Shown: positions 35,960 to 44,773, counted from the first letter of the stretch. The stretch is DNA of 64,000 nt from Muriicola sp041358175 (GCF_041358175.1 NZ_JBGKBE010000010.1:34199-98198), one strand, 5' to 3'. Numbers and translations are program-made. The notes: a model not told the origin generated them from the letters alone.

Positions 35960-36717
35960 TGAAAGACAAAATAAAGATTTTTTTAGAGTCGGATCTTCTT
36001 GAGAGATATCTCCTGGGGGCGACTTCCGCTGTTGAGACAGCCCGTGTTGAGCGCTATATCGTCATGTATCCCGATGTGAGGAAGCAATTTGAAGAACTCC
36101 AGGAAAACCTGGAGATTTATGCAAAAATGCATGCTATACCAACGCCTGATGGCCTGAAAGCAAAAATCCTTCAAAGAATCAGGAAGCAGGATCTGGGGAG
36201 GAGAAAAGTGCGTCGTTTCGCTATTGCTGCAAGTATTGCTGCCTTCCTCTTTGCAGGGTCTTCTTATTTTTTCTGGAATCAGAATATGAACCTGCAGGAT
36301 GAGAATACCATGGTGAACAACCGAATTCAAAACCTGGAAGCGGATATGAAACAACAATTGGAGGATGTTCGCAACCAATTTATCGTTCTCAACAACCCTC
36401 AGACCAAGAAATATCTTGTTAATGGCAATGAAAAAGCAAGGGAATTGAAGGCCGTGGCGTATGTTAACCCTGTTAAAAAACTATCTTATATCAATGTCAG
36501 GAATTTACCAAATCTCCCTGAGGATAAGGTCTATCAAATGTGGGCAGAGGTCAACGGAGATATGGTGAATCTAGGCATCATTAAAAGTATCGAAGACAAG
36601 GACAAATTACTTCCTTTACCCTATGGTAAAAATGCGATCGGCTATATTACCATTGAACCAATGGGCGGAAATCCAAGTCCGACCGTACAAAACATCGTAG
36701 CCAATATATCTTATTAG
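35956..36717 (+). CDS. Membrane anti-sigma factor (RskA-like)
   Basis: 253 residues: a cytoplasmic N-terminal part of about 85 residues (sigma-binding region), one membrane segment (RRFAIAASIAAFLFAGSSYF, about 87-106), a coiled coil (IQNLEADMKQQLEDVRNQF) and an external RskA/anti-sigma-K-like domain with LPNLPEDKVYQMWAEVNGD. No zinc motif HxxxCxxC is seen. GTG at 35956 or ATG at 35959 both overlap the sigma stop. The arrangement predicts that an envelope signal releases the sigma factor encoded upstream. Confidence 0.9.
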   Translation: MMKDKIKIFLESDLLERYLLGATSAVETARVERYIVMYPDVRKQFEELQENLEIYAKMHAIPTPDGLKAKILQRIRKQDLGRRKVRRFAIAASIAAFLFAGSSYFFWNQNMNLQDENTMVNNRIQNLEADMKQQLEDVRNQFIVLNNPQTKKYLVNGNEKARELKAVAYVNPVKKLSYINVRNLPNLPEDKVYQMWAEVNGDMVNLGIIKSIEDKDKLLPLPYGKNAIGYITIEPMGGNPSPTVQNIVANISY

Positions 36718-36740
36718 ATTTTTGGTGATTGATTAACTTT

Positions 36741-36769
36741 TAAGCCCCCACTTCGGGGGCTTATTTTTT
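36741..36769 (+). terminator. Intrinsic terminator of the sigma/anti-sigma operon
   Basis: TAAGCCCCC (36741-36749) and GGGGGCTTA (36755-36763), 9-bp perfect stem, 5-nt loop, then six T. Confidence 0.92.
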
Positions 36770-36770
36770 A

Positions 36771-36778
36771 TATCTTTG
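36771..36778 (+). promoter_or_regulatory. -7 element TATCTTTG of the small Cys-rich protein gene
   Basis: Exact TAnnTTTG match 1 base after the preceding terminator and 14 bases before the ATG at 36793; a -33 box would fall inside the terminator stem, and none is clear. Confidence 0.6.
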
Positions 36779-36792
36779 TACAAACTTTAATC

Positions 36793-36999
36793 ATGAAGTT
36801 AGTTTTATTGACAATTGGTCTGTTAGCCCTCGCTTTTGCAGGCATCGCCATTAAAATCTGGACGCAGAAAGACGGTAAATTTGCCGGAACCTGCGCAAGC
36901 CAGAGCCCCTTCCTTAATAAAAGTGGGGAAGCCTGTGGGATGTGCGGCAAACTGCCGGATGAACAGGAATGCAGAAACGAGACTTCGCGTTTGCAGTAG
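36793..36999 (+). CDS. Small Cys-rich membrane or secreted protein
   Basis: 68 residues: a hydrophobic N terminus (LVLLTIGLLALAFAGIAIKI) that acts as signal anchor, then an exported part with four cysteines in CASQSPFLNKSGEACGMCG and DEQEC. The pattern is one I recognise as a conserved but uncharacterised flavobacterial protein often called membrane or secreted protein. It has its own promoter and sits alone between two sigma-factor genes. Function unknown; the CxxC could bind metal or form a disulfide. Confidence 0.8.
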   Translation: MKLVLLTIGLLALAFAGIAIKIWTQKDGKFAGTCASQSPFLNKSGEACGMCGKLPDEQECRNETSRLQ

Positions 37000-37039
37000 G
37001 CCATATTATTCGATCATCCTTACTTCCTAATCAGATAAA

Positions 37040-37603
37040 TTGGATACCTCCTCCCTAAACCTCAAGGAAACGATTGAAAAAGCCAAGGCCGGTAATCAGA
37101 TGGCCTTCAGTGCTCTTCTTGACAGGTTCTGGAATGAGGTTTACGGATTTCAGCTAAGCAGGACCAAGAATGAAAATGATGCTGAAGACATTACGATTCA
37201 GACATTTTCCAGGGCATTCGACAAAATTCAAAGCTATGACGATTCCTATGAATTTAAAACCTGGCTATTTACCATTTCCAAAAATATACACATCGACCTG
37301 ATAAGAAAACGTAAAAGAAACGTTTGGGAACAGAGTCATCGCGGGAATCAGGAAGTCATCAAAAAAGTGCTTGACAGTGCTCCCAGTGCTGAAGATCAGT
37401 TAATTCAAAAGCAAAATCTGGCCAGCCTTTTAGGTCATATCAGGAATCTTAAGCCACATTACAGAGAAGTGATTAACCTGCGATATTTTCAGGAACTTTC
37501 CTATGCCGCCATTGCTGAGGAATTAAATGAACCAATCAACAATGTAAAAGTTAAATTACTAAGAGCTAAAAAACTTCTCGCTGAAATGATCAAGGCGAAA
37601 TAA
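37040..37603 (+). CDS. RNA polymerase sigma factor, sigma-70 family
   Basis: 187 residues with region 2 (AFSALLDRFWNEVYGFQLSR... ITIQTFSRAFDKI, about 22-85; RKRKRN motif) and region 4 (LSYAAIAEELNEPINNVKVK, about 152-180). ECF-like. It has no ATG near the N terminus; the TTG at 37040 is the most likely start. It is followed 61 bases later by lipA, which has its own promoter. No anti-sigma gene is adjacent. Confidence 0.9.
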   Translation: MDTSSLNLKETIEKAKAGNQMAFSALLDRFWNEVYGFQLSRTKNENDAEDITIQTFSRAFDKIQSYDDSYEFKTWLFTISKNIHIDLIRKRKRNVWEQSHRGNQEVIKKVLDSAPSAEDQLIQKQNLASLLGHIRNLKPHYREVINLRYFQELSYAAIAEELNEPINNVKVKLLRAKKLLAEMIKAK

Positions 37604-37642
37604 CCCCCCTACGTAAAGGAAAATTGCGATCATTTTTGTTCG

Positions 37643-37650
37643 TATATTTG
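37643..37650 (+). promoter_or_regulatory. -7 element TATATTTG of lipA
   Basis: Exact TAnnTTTG match 14 bases before the lipA ATG; a TTG at 37624-37626 with a 16-bp spacer could be the -33 box. Confidence 0.65.
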
Positions 37651-37664
37651 TACAAATTTTACCT

Positions 37665-38540
37665 ATGAGTGAGGAAAGTACGGCTACGGTAGCCCCACCT
37701 AAAGGAAAACCAAAATGGTTAAGGGTTAAACTTCCAACAGGGAAGAAATATACCCAATTGCGAGGTTTGGTAGATAAGTATGACCTGCATACCATTTGTA
37801 CATCCGGGAGTTGCCCTAATATGGGAGAGTGTTGGGGAGAGGGCACTGCCACTTTTATGATCCTCGGGAATATCTGTACCCGATCCTGTGGTTTCTGTGG
37901 CGTAAAAACAGGCCGGCCGGAACAAGTAGACTGGGAAGAACCCGAAAAAGTTGCTAGGTCTATCAAGATCATGGGAATTAAACACGCGGTGATTACTTCT
38001 GTGGATCGGGACGACTTAAAAGATATGGGTTCTATAATCTGGGCAGAGACCGTAAAGGCAATTCGGAGAATGAATCCACAGACCACATTAGAGACCCTTA
38101 TTCCCGATTTCCAGGGTATTGAACGGCACTTGGACAGGATAGTAGAAGTAGCTCCCGAAGTTGTTTCCCATAACATGGAAACTGTAAAAAGGTTAACCCG
38201 GGAGGTAAGGATACAGGCCAAATATGAACGTAGTTTAGAAGTTTTGCGCTACCTGAAAGATGCAGGAGTCAACAGGACCAAATCAGGTATTATGCTTGGT
38301 CTGGGAGAACTGGAAGAAGAAGTTATTGAAACACTGAAAAACCTTCGAGAAGCTAATGTTGATGTCGTAACGATTGGGCAGTATTTACAACCGTCAAAAA
38401 AGCACCTTCCTGTGAAGGAATTTATTACCCCTGAGCAGTTTAAGAAATACGAAACCATAGGGCTTGAAATGGGCTTCCGACATGTGGAGAGTGGTGCTTT
38501 GGTTCGGTCTTCTTACAAGGCTCATAAACATATCCTCTGA
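37665..38540 (+). CDS. lipA: Lipoyl synthase
   Basis: Radical SAM enzyme inserting two sulfurs into octanoyl-lipoyl domains. 291 residues. Both [4Fe-4S] sets are complete: the auxiliary cluster C45, C50, C56 (CTSGSCPNMGEC) and the radical SAM CxxxCxxC C71, C75, C78 (CTRSCGFC). The C-terminal serine ligand is in ALVRSSYKAHKH. Supplies lipoate for pyruvate and 2-oxoglutarate dehydrogenases. Own promoter directly upstream; a long hairpin follows before gap. Confidence 0.97.
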   Translation: MSEESTATVAPPKGKPKWLRVKLPTGKKYTQLRGLVDKYDLHTICTSGSCPNMGECWGEGTATFMILGNICTRSCGFCGVKTGRPEQVDWEEPEKVARSIKIMGIKHAVITSVDRDDLKDMGSIIWAETVKAIRRMNPQTTLETLIPDFQGIERHLDRIVEVAPEVVSHNMETVKRLTREVRIQAKYERSLEVLRYLKDAGVNRTKSGIMLGLGELEEEVIETLKNLREANVDVVTIGQYLQPSKKHLPVKEFITPEQFKKYETIGLEMGFRHVESGALVRSSYKAHKHIL

Positions 38541-38549
38541 TCACCAGGA

Positions 38550-38588
38550 CAGGCGAAGACCAAACCCGGGCACAGGATCTTCTGCCTG
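38550..38588 (+). other. Intercistronic hairpin between lipA and gap
   Basis: CAGGCGAAGA (38550-38559) pairs with TCTTCTGCCTG (38578-38588) as 10 bp with one bulged T, 18-nt loop. There is no T run, and it ends 17 bases before the gap ATG, so an mRNA stabiliser or translation-control element is more likely than a terminator. Confidence 0.6.
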
Positions 38589-38605
38589 GACATATTTAAA
38601 ATCCC

Positions 38606-39616
38606 ATGAAAAAGATAAATATCGGCATCAATGGATTTGGTCGTATAGGCCGGACCTTATTTCGTCTACTACAGGGGCATCCAAGCATAAGGGTTACCGC
38701 AATAAATGACCTGGCAGATCCACTTACCCTTGCTCATTTATTGAAATACGACAGTATCCACGGACCTTTCAGTCAGGAAATCGAAGCCCGGGGAAACTTC
38801 TTACTGGTGAACGGGCAGGAAATTCTTATGACCCAACATGACCACCCGGAAAAAATAAACTGGACCACAGCTGCAGTAGACCTGGTTGTTGAAGCTACGG
38901 GAAAGTTTAAATCTAAAGATGATTTAAACAAACACCTGACTAATGGGGCAAAGAAAGTTATTCTGGCAGTGCCACCGGAAAGCGATGACATCAAAATGAT
39001 TGTATATGGGGTAAATCACAAAACGCTTACCGCCGATGACCATATTATTTCAAATGCCTCTTGTACTACCAACAACGCAGCACCCATGATCAAAGTCATC
39101 GATGATCACTGGGGAGTAGAGCAGGCTTACATTACCACGGTACATTCCTTTACTTCAGATCAAAGCCTTCACGATCGGCCACATCGTGATCTGAGAAGGG
39201 CAAGAGCGGCTACACAATCGATCATCCCGACTACAACGGGGGCGGCCAAAGCTTTAACGCGTATTTTTCCCGATCTCGCCGAAGTTATCGGCGGTTGCGG
39301 GATCAGGGTTCCGGTTCCAAATGGATCTCTGACCGACATCACACTAAACGTTAAAAAAGATACCAGCATTCAGGAAATTAATGATACTTTTGAGAGATTA
39401 GCGGCAAATGAACTAAAAAACGTACTTTTTTATACGAAAGACCCTATAGTTTCTATAGATATAAACAATAGTTGCTATTCCTGTACGTTTGATTCTATGA
39501 TGACATCTGTACTGGGTAAAATGGTAAAAGTTATAGGTTGGTACGATAATGAAACCGGATATAGCAGCAGGATCATCGATGTAATTCAATTTTTAGAGCG
39601 TAAAGAATATATTTGA
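38606..39616 (+). CDS. gap: Glyceraldehyde-3-phosphate dehydrogenase
   Basis: Oxidises glyceraldehyde-3-phosphate with phosphorylation in glycolysis. 336 residues, standard length. NAD-binding N terminus INGFGRIGRTLFRLL, Asp35 in INDLADP (NAD preference), catalytic Cys153 in SNASCTTN and His180 in TTVHSFTSDQ. Loop RPHRDLRRARAATQSIIPTT is typical. It is followed by a hybrid histidine kinase overlapping its stop, so the kinase is probably on the same mRNA. Confidence 0.97.
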   Translation: MKKINIGINGFGRIGRTLFRLLQGHPSIRVTAINDLADPLTLAHLLKYDSIHGPFSQEIEARGNFLLVNGQEILMTQHDHPEKINWTTAAVDLVVEATGKFKSKDDLNKHLTNGAKKVILAVPPESDDIKMIVYGVNHKTLTADDHIISNASCTTNNAAPMIKVIDDHWGVEQAYITTVHSFTSDQSLHDRPHRDLRRARAATQSIIPTTTGAAKALTRIFPDLAEVIGGCGIRVPVPNGSLTDITLNVKKDTSIQEINDTFERLAANELKNVLFYTKDPIVSIDINNSCYSCTFDSMMTSVLGKMVKVIGWYDNETGYSSRIIDVIQFLERKEYI

Positions 39617-41838
39617 TCGATCTTAGACCATATAAACAACGCTTAGGCTTTCTGGTACTCTTTGTACTGGCTACCATCCTTATGCCCTTACGGTCGCAGG
39701 ATACAGCTTCTATTGAAGCCACTCTGTCCGAATACTTTGAGGAATACACTACTTATAAAAACCAGGATCAGCTTGACAGGGCCTTTGATGTACTTGATAA
39801 GGCCCAGCAATTTGCAGAATCTTCCCTGAACGAAAAAGGAATGATTGGCACCTACAATCGTTTTGCGCTGCTGAATTTGTTAAGGGGCGACAGAGAAAAG
39901 GCCGAATTTTACCTGGCGAGAGCCAATCGAATGCTGGAAAGCTACCTGTCTTATCCCTCAGGTGAGGGGTTTTCCAAGTTTGTGGAAGCTAAACTACTCT
40001 TTAGTTCAGATCTCAATTTCAGAGCATTACAGGAGCTAATTGAAGCTAAAAAGCTCAGTAATGACAGAAACCTCCTAAACAACATGGTTTTGTTGGAGGG
40101 AATGATATATATGCGGATCCAGGATTATGAAAAAGCCTCAATAAGTTTCAATGCCCTTCTGGTAAACACAGATCCAGTAGAAAAGAATTTTCTCACTACC
40201 AAAGCATACCTAGGTCTGGCTCAACTATACCTGCAAACCGAGGATTTTAAAGAGAGTATAAAGAATAGTATAAATGCCCTTGAGCTGGCTAAGCGTAATA
40301 ATTTTAAGACCGAATTTCTGCAAGCCAACGAATATCTTGCCCAGGCCTATGAAAAAGATGCGCAGTACAAACTGGCACTGCAATACAAAGAGAACATTGT
40401 TAAAATCAAGGATTCTATTTTTACCATAGATAAATTAAAGGCTGAAACCAACAAAGCCGATAAGCTGGCTATGGAAGATGCCAAGGCTGTTATTGCAAGA
40501 CAGGATGAACGAATTGAGGAACTCAGTGAATCGGCCAACCGATCTGAGATTACCGCTATACTCACATCGGCCTTTTTAACCATAATTTCACTCCTTGCTG
40601 TTTCCCTGTATCGCAATAACCAAATCAAACTCAAGACCAACGATTTGCTGCAAACCAAGAACAGGGAATTGCAGGCCGCAAGGGATGCCGCCGTACAGGC
40701 TATGGAAGCTAAAACAAATTTCCTGTCAACTGTGAGTCACGAGTTACGGACGCCGCTCTATGCCGTTACCGGATTAACTCATTTATTGCTGGAAGAAAAC
40801 CCTCCGGATCATCAGAAAGAACACCTCAAATCCCTTAAATTCTCAGGGGATTACCTCCTGAATTTTATCAATGACATTCTCCAGATCAATAAAATTGATG
40901 CTGATAAATTAGAACCAGCAAGCATAGAATTCTATCTGAAAAAGATTATCAGTGAGGTGATAGATTCGCTCCAGCAAAGTGCCAAGGAAAAGAATACCAA
41001 GATCATTCTCGAATACGATGACAATATACCCCAGCATCTGATGAGCGACCCTTTAAAACTCTCTCAGATACTTATCAATCTTATAGGAAATTCCATAAAG
41101 TTCACTAAAAACGGAGAAGTTCGGGTAATAGCAAAGTTGCTTAAAAAGGAAGAAGAAAATGTCACCATCTATTTTGAGGTCAGGGATAACGGTATCGGAA
41201 TCAGCACAGAACAGCAGCAAAGTATTTTTGACAGTTTTGAACAGGGCTCTATTCAAATCAACAGAGAATACGGAGGAACTGGTCTGGGACTGACCATCGT
41301 AAAAAGTCTTCTGGGACTATTCGACAGTCAGATCCAACTGAAAAGTGAAATAGGTAAGGGCAGTTCTTTCTTTTTTGAACTGGAACTTAAAGCAAAAGAT
41401 AGTGTCGTGGATGACGTGCCATTTGAACTGGAGCAGAAGGAGTACGATCTCAATGGCCTCCATGTCCTTGTGGTTGAGGACAACAAGATCAACCAGGTAA
41501 TTACCAAGAAAATGCTGGCTAAGCGAGGTATTGGCTGTGATATTGCCGAAAATGGTATGGAAGCCATCGACAAGGCCAATAAAAACCAGTACGACGGTAT
41601 TTTAATGGACATCCATATGCCCGGAATAAGCGGGGTTGAAGCTACCATCGAAATCAGGAAATTTGATCGCCAAACCTCAATCATAGCATTAACGGCCATT
41701 TCATTAGACGATAGTCTGGAATCTTTTTATGCAGCCGGATGTAATGATGTAGTAACAAAACCTTTTAAACCGGAAGTGTTCTATCAGAAAATCGGAGAGA
41801 ACTTTGTGGACGCCAAGCAGAAAAAATCCGCTTCATAA
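39613..41838 (+). CDS. TPR-containing hybrid sensor histidine kinase/response regulator
   Basis: 741 residues: signal peptide (LGFLVLFVLATILMPLRSQ), a periplasmic TPR-like helical repeat domain (about 30-300), a membrane segment (AILTSAFLTIISLLAVSLYR, about 315-334), coiled coil, HisKA with His376 in STVSHELRTPL, HATPase with LIGNSIKFTKNG and GGTGLGLTIV, and a C-terminal receiver with phosphoacceptor Asp666 in ILMDIHMPG. It starts with TTG at 39613, overlapping the gap stop as TTGA; this start is needed for the signal peptide. Signal unknown. The convergent lpxK overlaps its stop by 6 bases. Confidence 0.92.
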   Translation: MIDLRPYKQRLGFLVLFVLATILMPLRSQDTASIEATLSEYFEEYTTYKNQDQLDRAFDVLDKAQQFAESSLNEKGMIGTYNRFALLNLLRGDREKAEFYLARANRMLESYLSYPSGEGFSKFVEAKLLFSSDLNFRALQELIEAKKLSNDRNLLNNMVLLEGMIYMRIQDYEKASISFNALLVNTDPVEKNFLTTKAYLGLAQLYLQTEDFKESIKNSINALELAKRNNFKTEFLQANEYLAQAYEKDAQYKLALQYKENIVKIKDSIFTIDKLKAETNKADKLAMEDAKAVIARQDERIEELSESANRSEITAILTSAFLTIISLLAVSLYRNNQIKLKTNDLLQTKNRELQAARDAAVQAMEAKTNFLSTVSHELRTPLYAVTGLTHLLLEENPPDHQKEHLKSLKFSGDYLLNFINDILQINKIDADKLEPASIEFYLKKIISEVIDSLQQSAKEKNTKIILEYDDNIPQHLMSDPLKLSQILINLIGNSIKFTKNGEVRVIAKLLKKEEENVTIYFEVRDNGIGISTEQQQSIFDSFEQGSIQINREYGGTGLGLTIVKSLLGLFDSQIQLKSEIGKGSSFFFELELKAKDSVVDDVPFELEQKEYDLNGLHVLVVEDNKINQVITKKMLAKRGIGCDIAENGMEAIDKANKNQYDGILMDIHMPGISGVEATIEIRKFDRQTSIIALTAISLDDSLESFYAAGCNDVVTKPFKPEVFYQKIGENFVDAKQKKSAS

Positions 41839-42825
41839 AGTATTCAATATACTTAGAAACTTGTCTTTTCCATCTTTCAGAAATTGATGTTGTACGGGTA
41901 AATAATAGGCCCCGGATACCTTCCCTCCCATCCTTGTAAAATCTTTTTCCGTGGTCAGCACAATAGGTGCATTATTAAACTCCATAATCTCCTTTTCAGT
42001 AAAATAGTGGTGATCTGGAAAATTTCTATGTTTGAATTGAATCCCTTTTTGCCTGAGGTGAAGTAACAGTGGTTCAGGATTAGCGATGGCAGTAACCAAT
42101 AAAACCTCCTCCGACACAAAACTACTCAGTAAGCGGGAATCGTTTTTTCCGATAACCTGATCATTGTATGCCAGACTTGAAAATAAAACTAATTGAGAGG
42201 GACCGGGATCCAGGCTGCTGATAATTTTATGCTGTTCTTCCTTATCCAGGTCAACAGGACATTTGGTTACAATAATGATCTTTGCCCTTTTAGACTGATT
42301 CTTGTGATCTCTCAGATTTCCCGTAGGGAGATACCAGTCTTGTGAATACAATTGAGAATAGGCTGTAAGAAGGACATTTAAGCTTGCTTTTACCTTGCGA
42401 TGCTGAAAGGCATCATCGAGCAATATAAGTTCAGGAGAATGCTGCATTTCCAAATTGGCTATACCTCTTTGCCTGTTGCGATCTACAGCGACAATCGCAT
42501 TTGGAAATTTTTTTGCAATCTGCAAGGGCTCATCCCCCGCTTCTTCAGGAGCTAACCCCGGTTCTACGACTAAAAATCCTTTGGATTCTCTTTTGTAACC
42601 CCTGCTCAGCACTGCGCATTTTTTATTTTGCTGAAGCTGTCTTAGTACCCATTCTATCATGGGAGTTTTCCCGGTTCCTCCTGTGCTGAGATTACCAATA
42701 CAAACGGTTGGTGTGCGGTAACTTTTCGACCTGCATACCCCTGTATCATAGCACAGATTACGTAGATAAACTACCATGGCATAAAGCAGGGAAAAAGGAA
42801 AGGCTATTTTTCTCAGGAGTTGCAT
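41833..42825 (-). CDS. lpxK: Tetraacyldisaccharide 4'-kinase
   Basis: Phosphorylates the 4' position of the lipid A precursor at the inner membrane. 330 residues: N-terminal membrane-associated helix (LRKIAFPFSLLYAMVVYLRN), Walker A VCIGNLSTGGTGKTP (Gly49-Thr54 region), ILLDDAFQHRKV with catalytic residues, and VLTTEKDFTRM near the C terminus. The ATG at 42825 matches the family start; the frame continues upstream only through the divergent gene's promoter region. Confidence 0.95.
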   Translation of the reverse strand: MQLLRKIAFPFSLLYAMVVYLRNLCYDTGVCRSKSYRTPTVCIGNLSTGGTGKTPMIEWVLRQLQQNKKCAVLSRGYKRESKGFLVVEPGLAPEEAGDEPLQIAKKFPNAIVAVDRNRQRGIANLEMQHSPELILLDDAFQHRKVKASLNVLLTAYSQLYSQDWYLPTGNLRDHKNQSKRAKIIIVTKCPVDLDKEEQHKIISSLDPGPSQLVLFSSLAYNDQVIGKNDSRLLSSFVSEEVLLVTAIANPEPLLLHLRQKGIQFKHRNFPDHHYFTEKEIMEFNNAPIVLTTEKDFTRMGGKVSGAYYLPVQHQFLKDGKDKFLSILNTL

Positions 42826-42846
42826 CGGAACGAAAATATAATATTT

Positions 42847-42854
42847 TATCTTTG
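42847..42854 (+). promoter_or_regulatory. -7 element TATCTTTG of the Nif3 gene
   Basis: Exact TAnnTTTG match 18 bases before the ATG at 42873, in the 47-base gap shared with lpxK. TTG at 42820-42822 is 24 bp away, a little far for a -33 box. Confidence 0.65.
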
Positions 42855-42872
42855 AAGCTCGGTTATTTAAGC

Positions 42873-43967
42873 ATGATTGTACAAGAAGTAGCGGATATTC
42901 TGGAGGAGCTGGCGCCATTAAGCCTAGCCGAGGATTTTGATAATGTGGGACTGTTGGTGGGAGATCCTCAAAGGGAAGTTAATGGTATACTGGTAACCTT
43001 AGACACTCTGGAAAACGTAATTGATGAAGCCATTGACCGGAAATACAACCTTATTGTTAGCTTCCACCCTATTATTTTTTCGGGATTAAAAAAAATTACC
43101 GGTAGGACTTATGTTGAAAGAGTGGTATCCAAGGCCATTGAACATAAGATCAATATTTATAGCATACATACAGCCCTCGATAATGTGTCCAGGGGTGTCA
43201 ATGGTAAAATATGTGAAGTTCTGGGAATTGAGAATCCCAGAATCCTTCTCCCTAAGTCGGGTAGTATTAAAAAGTTGAGCACCTATATTCCAATAAATGC
43301 TGCAGAAGAAGTAAAAGAAGCCTTATTCGCTATTGGAGGCGGCGCTATTGGAAACTATAGTCACTGTAGTTTCTCAATTGAAGGGAAAGGAAGTTTTAAA
43401 CCGGAGGAAGGGGCCCAGCCTACCCAGGGAAAACAGGGTGAAATTGAGATAACAGAAGAAATCCAGCTCAATATGACCTTCCCTGCGCGATTGGAGAAAA
43501 AAATAATCCGGGCATTGTTTGAAAGTCATCCCTACGAGGAAGTTGCTTATGAAGTGATTACTTTAGACAATACAAACCAGTTGGAGGGAATGGGGATGAT
43601 CGGCCTGCTGGCTGCACCTATGACAGAAAAGGAATTTCTTGCCATGGTAAAGAAAAAAATGAAAGTGGGATCTATCCGACATTCAGCTCTTTTAAATAAA
43701 CCTGTTCGGCGTGTGGCTGTTCTGGGGGGGAGTGGCGCATTTGCAATTTCTGCTGCAAAGGCCGCGGGAGCTGATATTTTTCTCACTTCAGACCTGAAAT
43801 ACCATCAGTTTTTTGAAGCTGAGGGAACCATTGTCCTTGCGGATATAGGGCACTACGAATCAGAACAATACACAAAAAATCTTCTTGTAGATTATCTTAC
43901 AAAAAAAATCCCTAATTTTGCAATCGCTTTATCGGAAAGCAAAACCAATCCCATTAAGTATTTTTAA
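42873..43967 (+). CDS. Nif3-like dinuclear metal center protein
   Basis: 364 residues of the Nif3/DUF34 family, which forms toroidal hexamers with a two-metal site; its substrate is unsettled (GTP cyclohydrolase I-like roles have been proposed). DNVGLLVGDP near 21, the metal motif SFHPIIFSGLKKI near 65, IYSIHTALDN near 98 with the conserved His, and the C-terminal LADIGHYESEQY with the second histidine are present. The middle carries the PII-like insert found in longer family members. A zinc-ribbon-like gene follows after 3 bases, a common pairing. Confidence 0.93.
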   Translation: MIVQEVADILEELAPLSLAEDFDNVGLLVGDPQREVNGILVTLDTLENVIDEAIDRKYNLIVSFHPIIFSGLKKITGRTYVERVVSKAIEHKINIYSIHTALDNVSRGVNGKICEVLGIENPRILLPKSGSIKKLSTYIPINAAEEVKEALFAIGGGAIGNYSHCSFSIEGKGSFKPEEGAQPTQGKQGEIEITEEIQLNMTFPARLEKKIIRALFESHPYEEVAYEVITLDNTNQLEGMGMIGLLAAPMTEKEFLAMVKKKMKVGSIRHSALLNKPVRRVAVLGGSGAFAISAAKAAGADIFLTSDLKYHQFFEAEGTIVLADIGHYESEQYTKNLLVDYLTKKIPNFAIALSESKTNPIKYF

Positions 43968-43970
43968 TAT

Positions 43971-44750
43971 ATGGCAGCAAAGAAAGAAGCTACAGTAGAG
44001 GATAAATTAAGGGCTCTTTACGATCTTCAACTCATCGATTCAAGAGTAGACGAAATTCGCAATGTAAGGGGGGAATTACCCCTGGAAGTGGAGGATCTGG
44101 AAGACGAAGTACTGGGACTAAAGACCAGGATGGATAAGTTAAAAACAGATCTGGAGACCATTAATTATGAGATAACTGCTAAGAAAAATCTTATTGACGA
44201 GGCAAAGGTTCTTATCAAAAAGTATGCAGAACAGCAGAAAAACGTAAGGAATAGCCGCGAATTCAATTCTTTGGCCAAAGAAGTTGAATACCAGGAACTG
44301 GAAATCCAGTTGGCTGAGAAAAACATCAAGGAATTTAAGGCACAGATAGAGCAGAAGAAGGAAGTAATCGCTGATACCAAAGAAAAGCTGGCCGAACGCG
44401 AAGCTCACCTCAAGCATAAAAAGAGCGAACTGGATGCAATCCTTGCCGAAACTGAAAAAGAAGAGAAGGCCCTGCTTGAGCAATCGGGAAAATTTGAGAA
44501 GCAGATCGAAGAGCGCCTTGTAAAAGCTTACAAAAGAATTCGCACCAATGTTAAAAATGGCCTGGCAGTTGTTCCCATTGAAAGAGGAGCTTCCGGAGGA
44601 TCGTTTTTTACAATTCCACCTCAGGTACAGGTAGAAATCGCATCGAGAAAAAAAATCATCACTGATGAACACAGTGGACGTATATTAGTTGATCCTGTCC
44701 TCGCTGAAGAAGAGCAGCAAAAAATGCATAAAATGTTTGACAAGATTTAA
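43971..44750 (+). CDS. Coiled-coil protein with degenerate C4 zinc-ribbon
   Basis: 259 residues: a long antiparallel coiled coil (about 10-185) rich in Glu and Lys, followed by the C-terminal domain of the zf-RING_7/DUF164 family. Family members have CxxC...CxxC here; in this protein the site reads RGASGGSFFTIPPQ and ITDEHSGRILVDP, so all four cysteines are replaced by Ser, Ser, Asp and Ser. The rest of the fold, including FTIPPQ and GRIL, is conserved. It follows Nif3 by 3 bases. It likely binds nucleic acid or a partner without zinc (inference). Confidence 0.9.
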   Translation: MAAKKEATVEDKLRALYDLQLIDSRVDEIRNVRGELPLEVEDLEDEVLGLKTRMDKLKTDLETINYEITAKKNLIDEAKVLIKKYAEQQKNVRNSREFNSLAKEVEYQELEIQLAEKNIKEFKAQIEQKKEVIADTKEKLAEREAHLKHKKSELDAILAETEKEEKALLEQSGKFEKQIEERLVKAYKRIRTNVKNGLAVVPIERGASGGSFFTIPPQVQVEIASRKKIITDEHSGRILVDPVLAEEEQQKMHKMFDKI

Positions 44751-44773
44751 TTAATCTCACCCTATTAAATCGC

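Noticed and set aside
44139..44672. 177-codon minus-strand frame with hydrophobic runs
   Set aside because: It is the complement of the Glu/Lys-rich coiled coil, which naturally reads as Phe/Leu/Ser.
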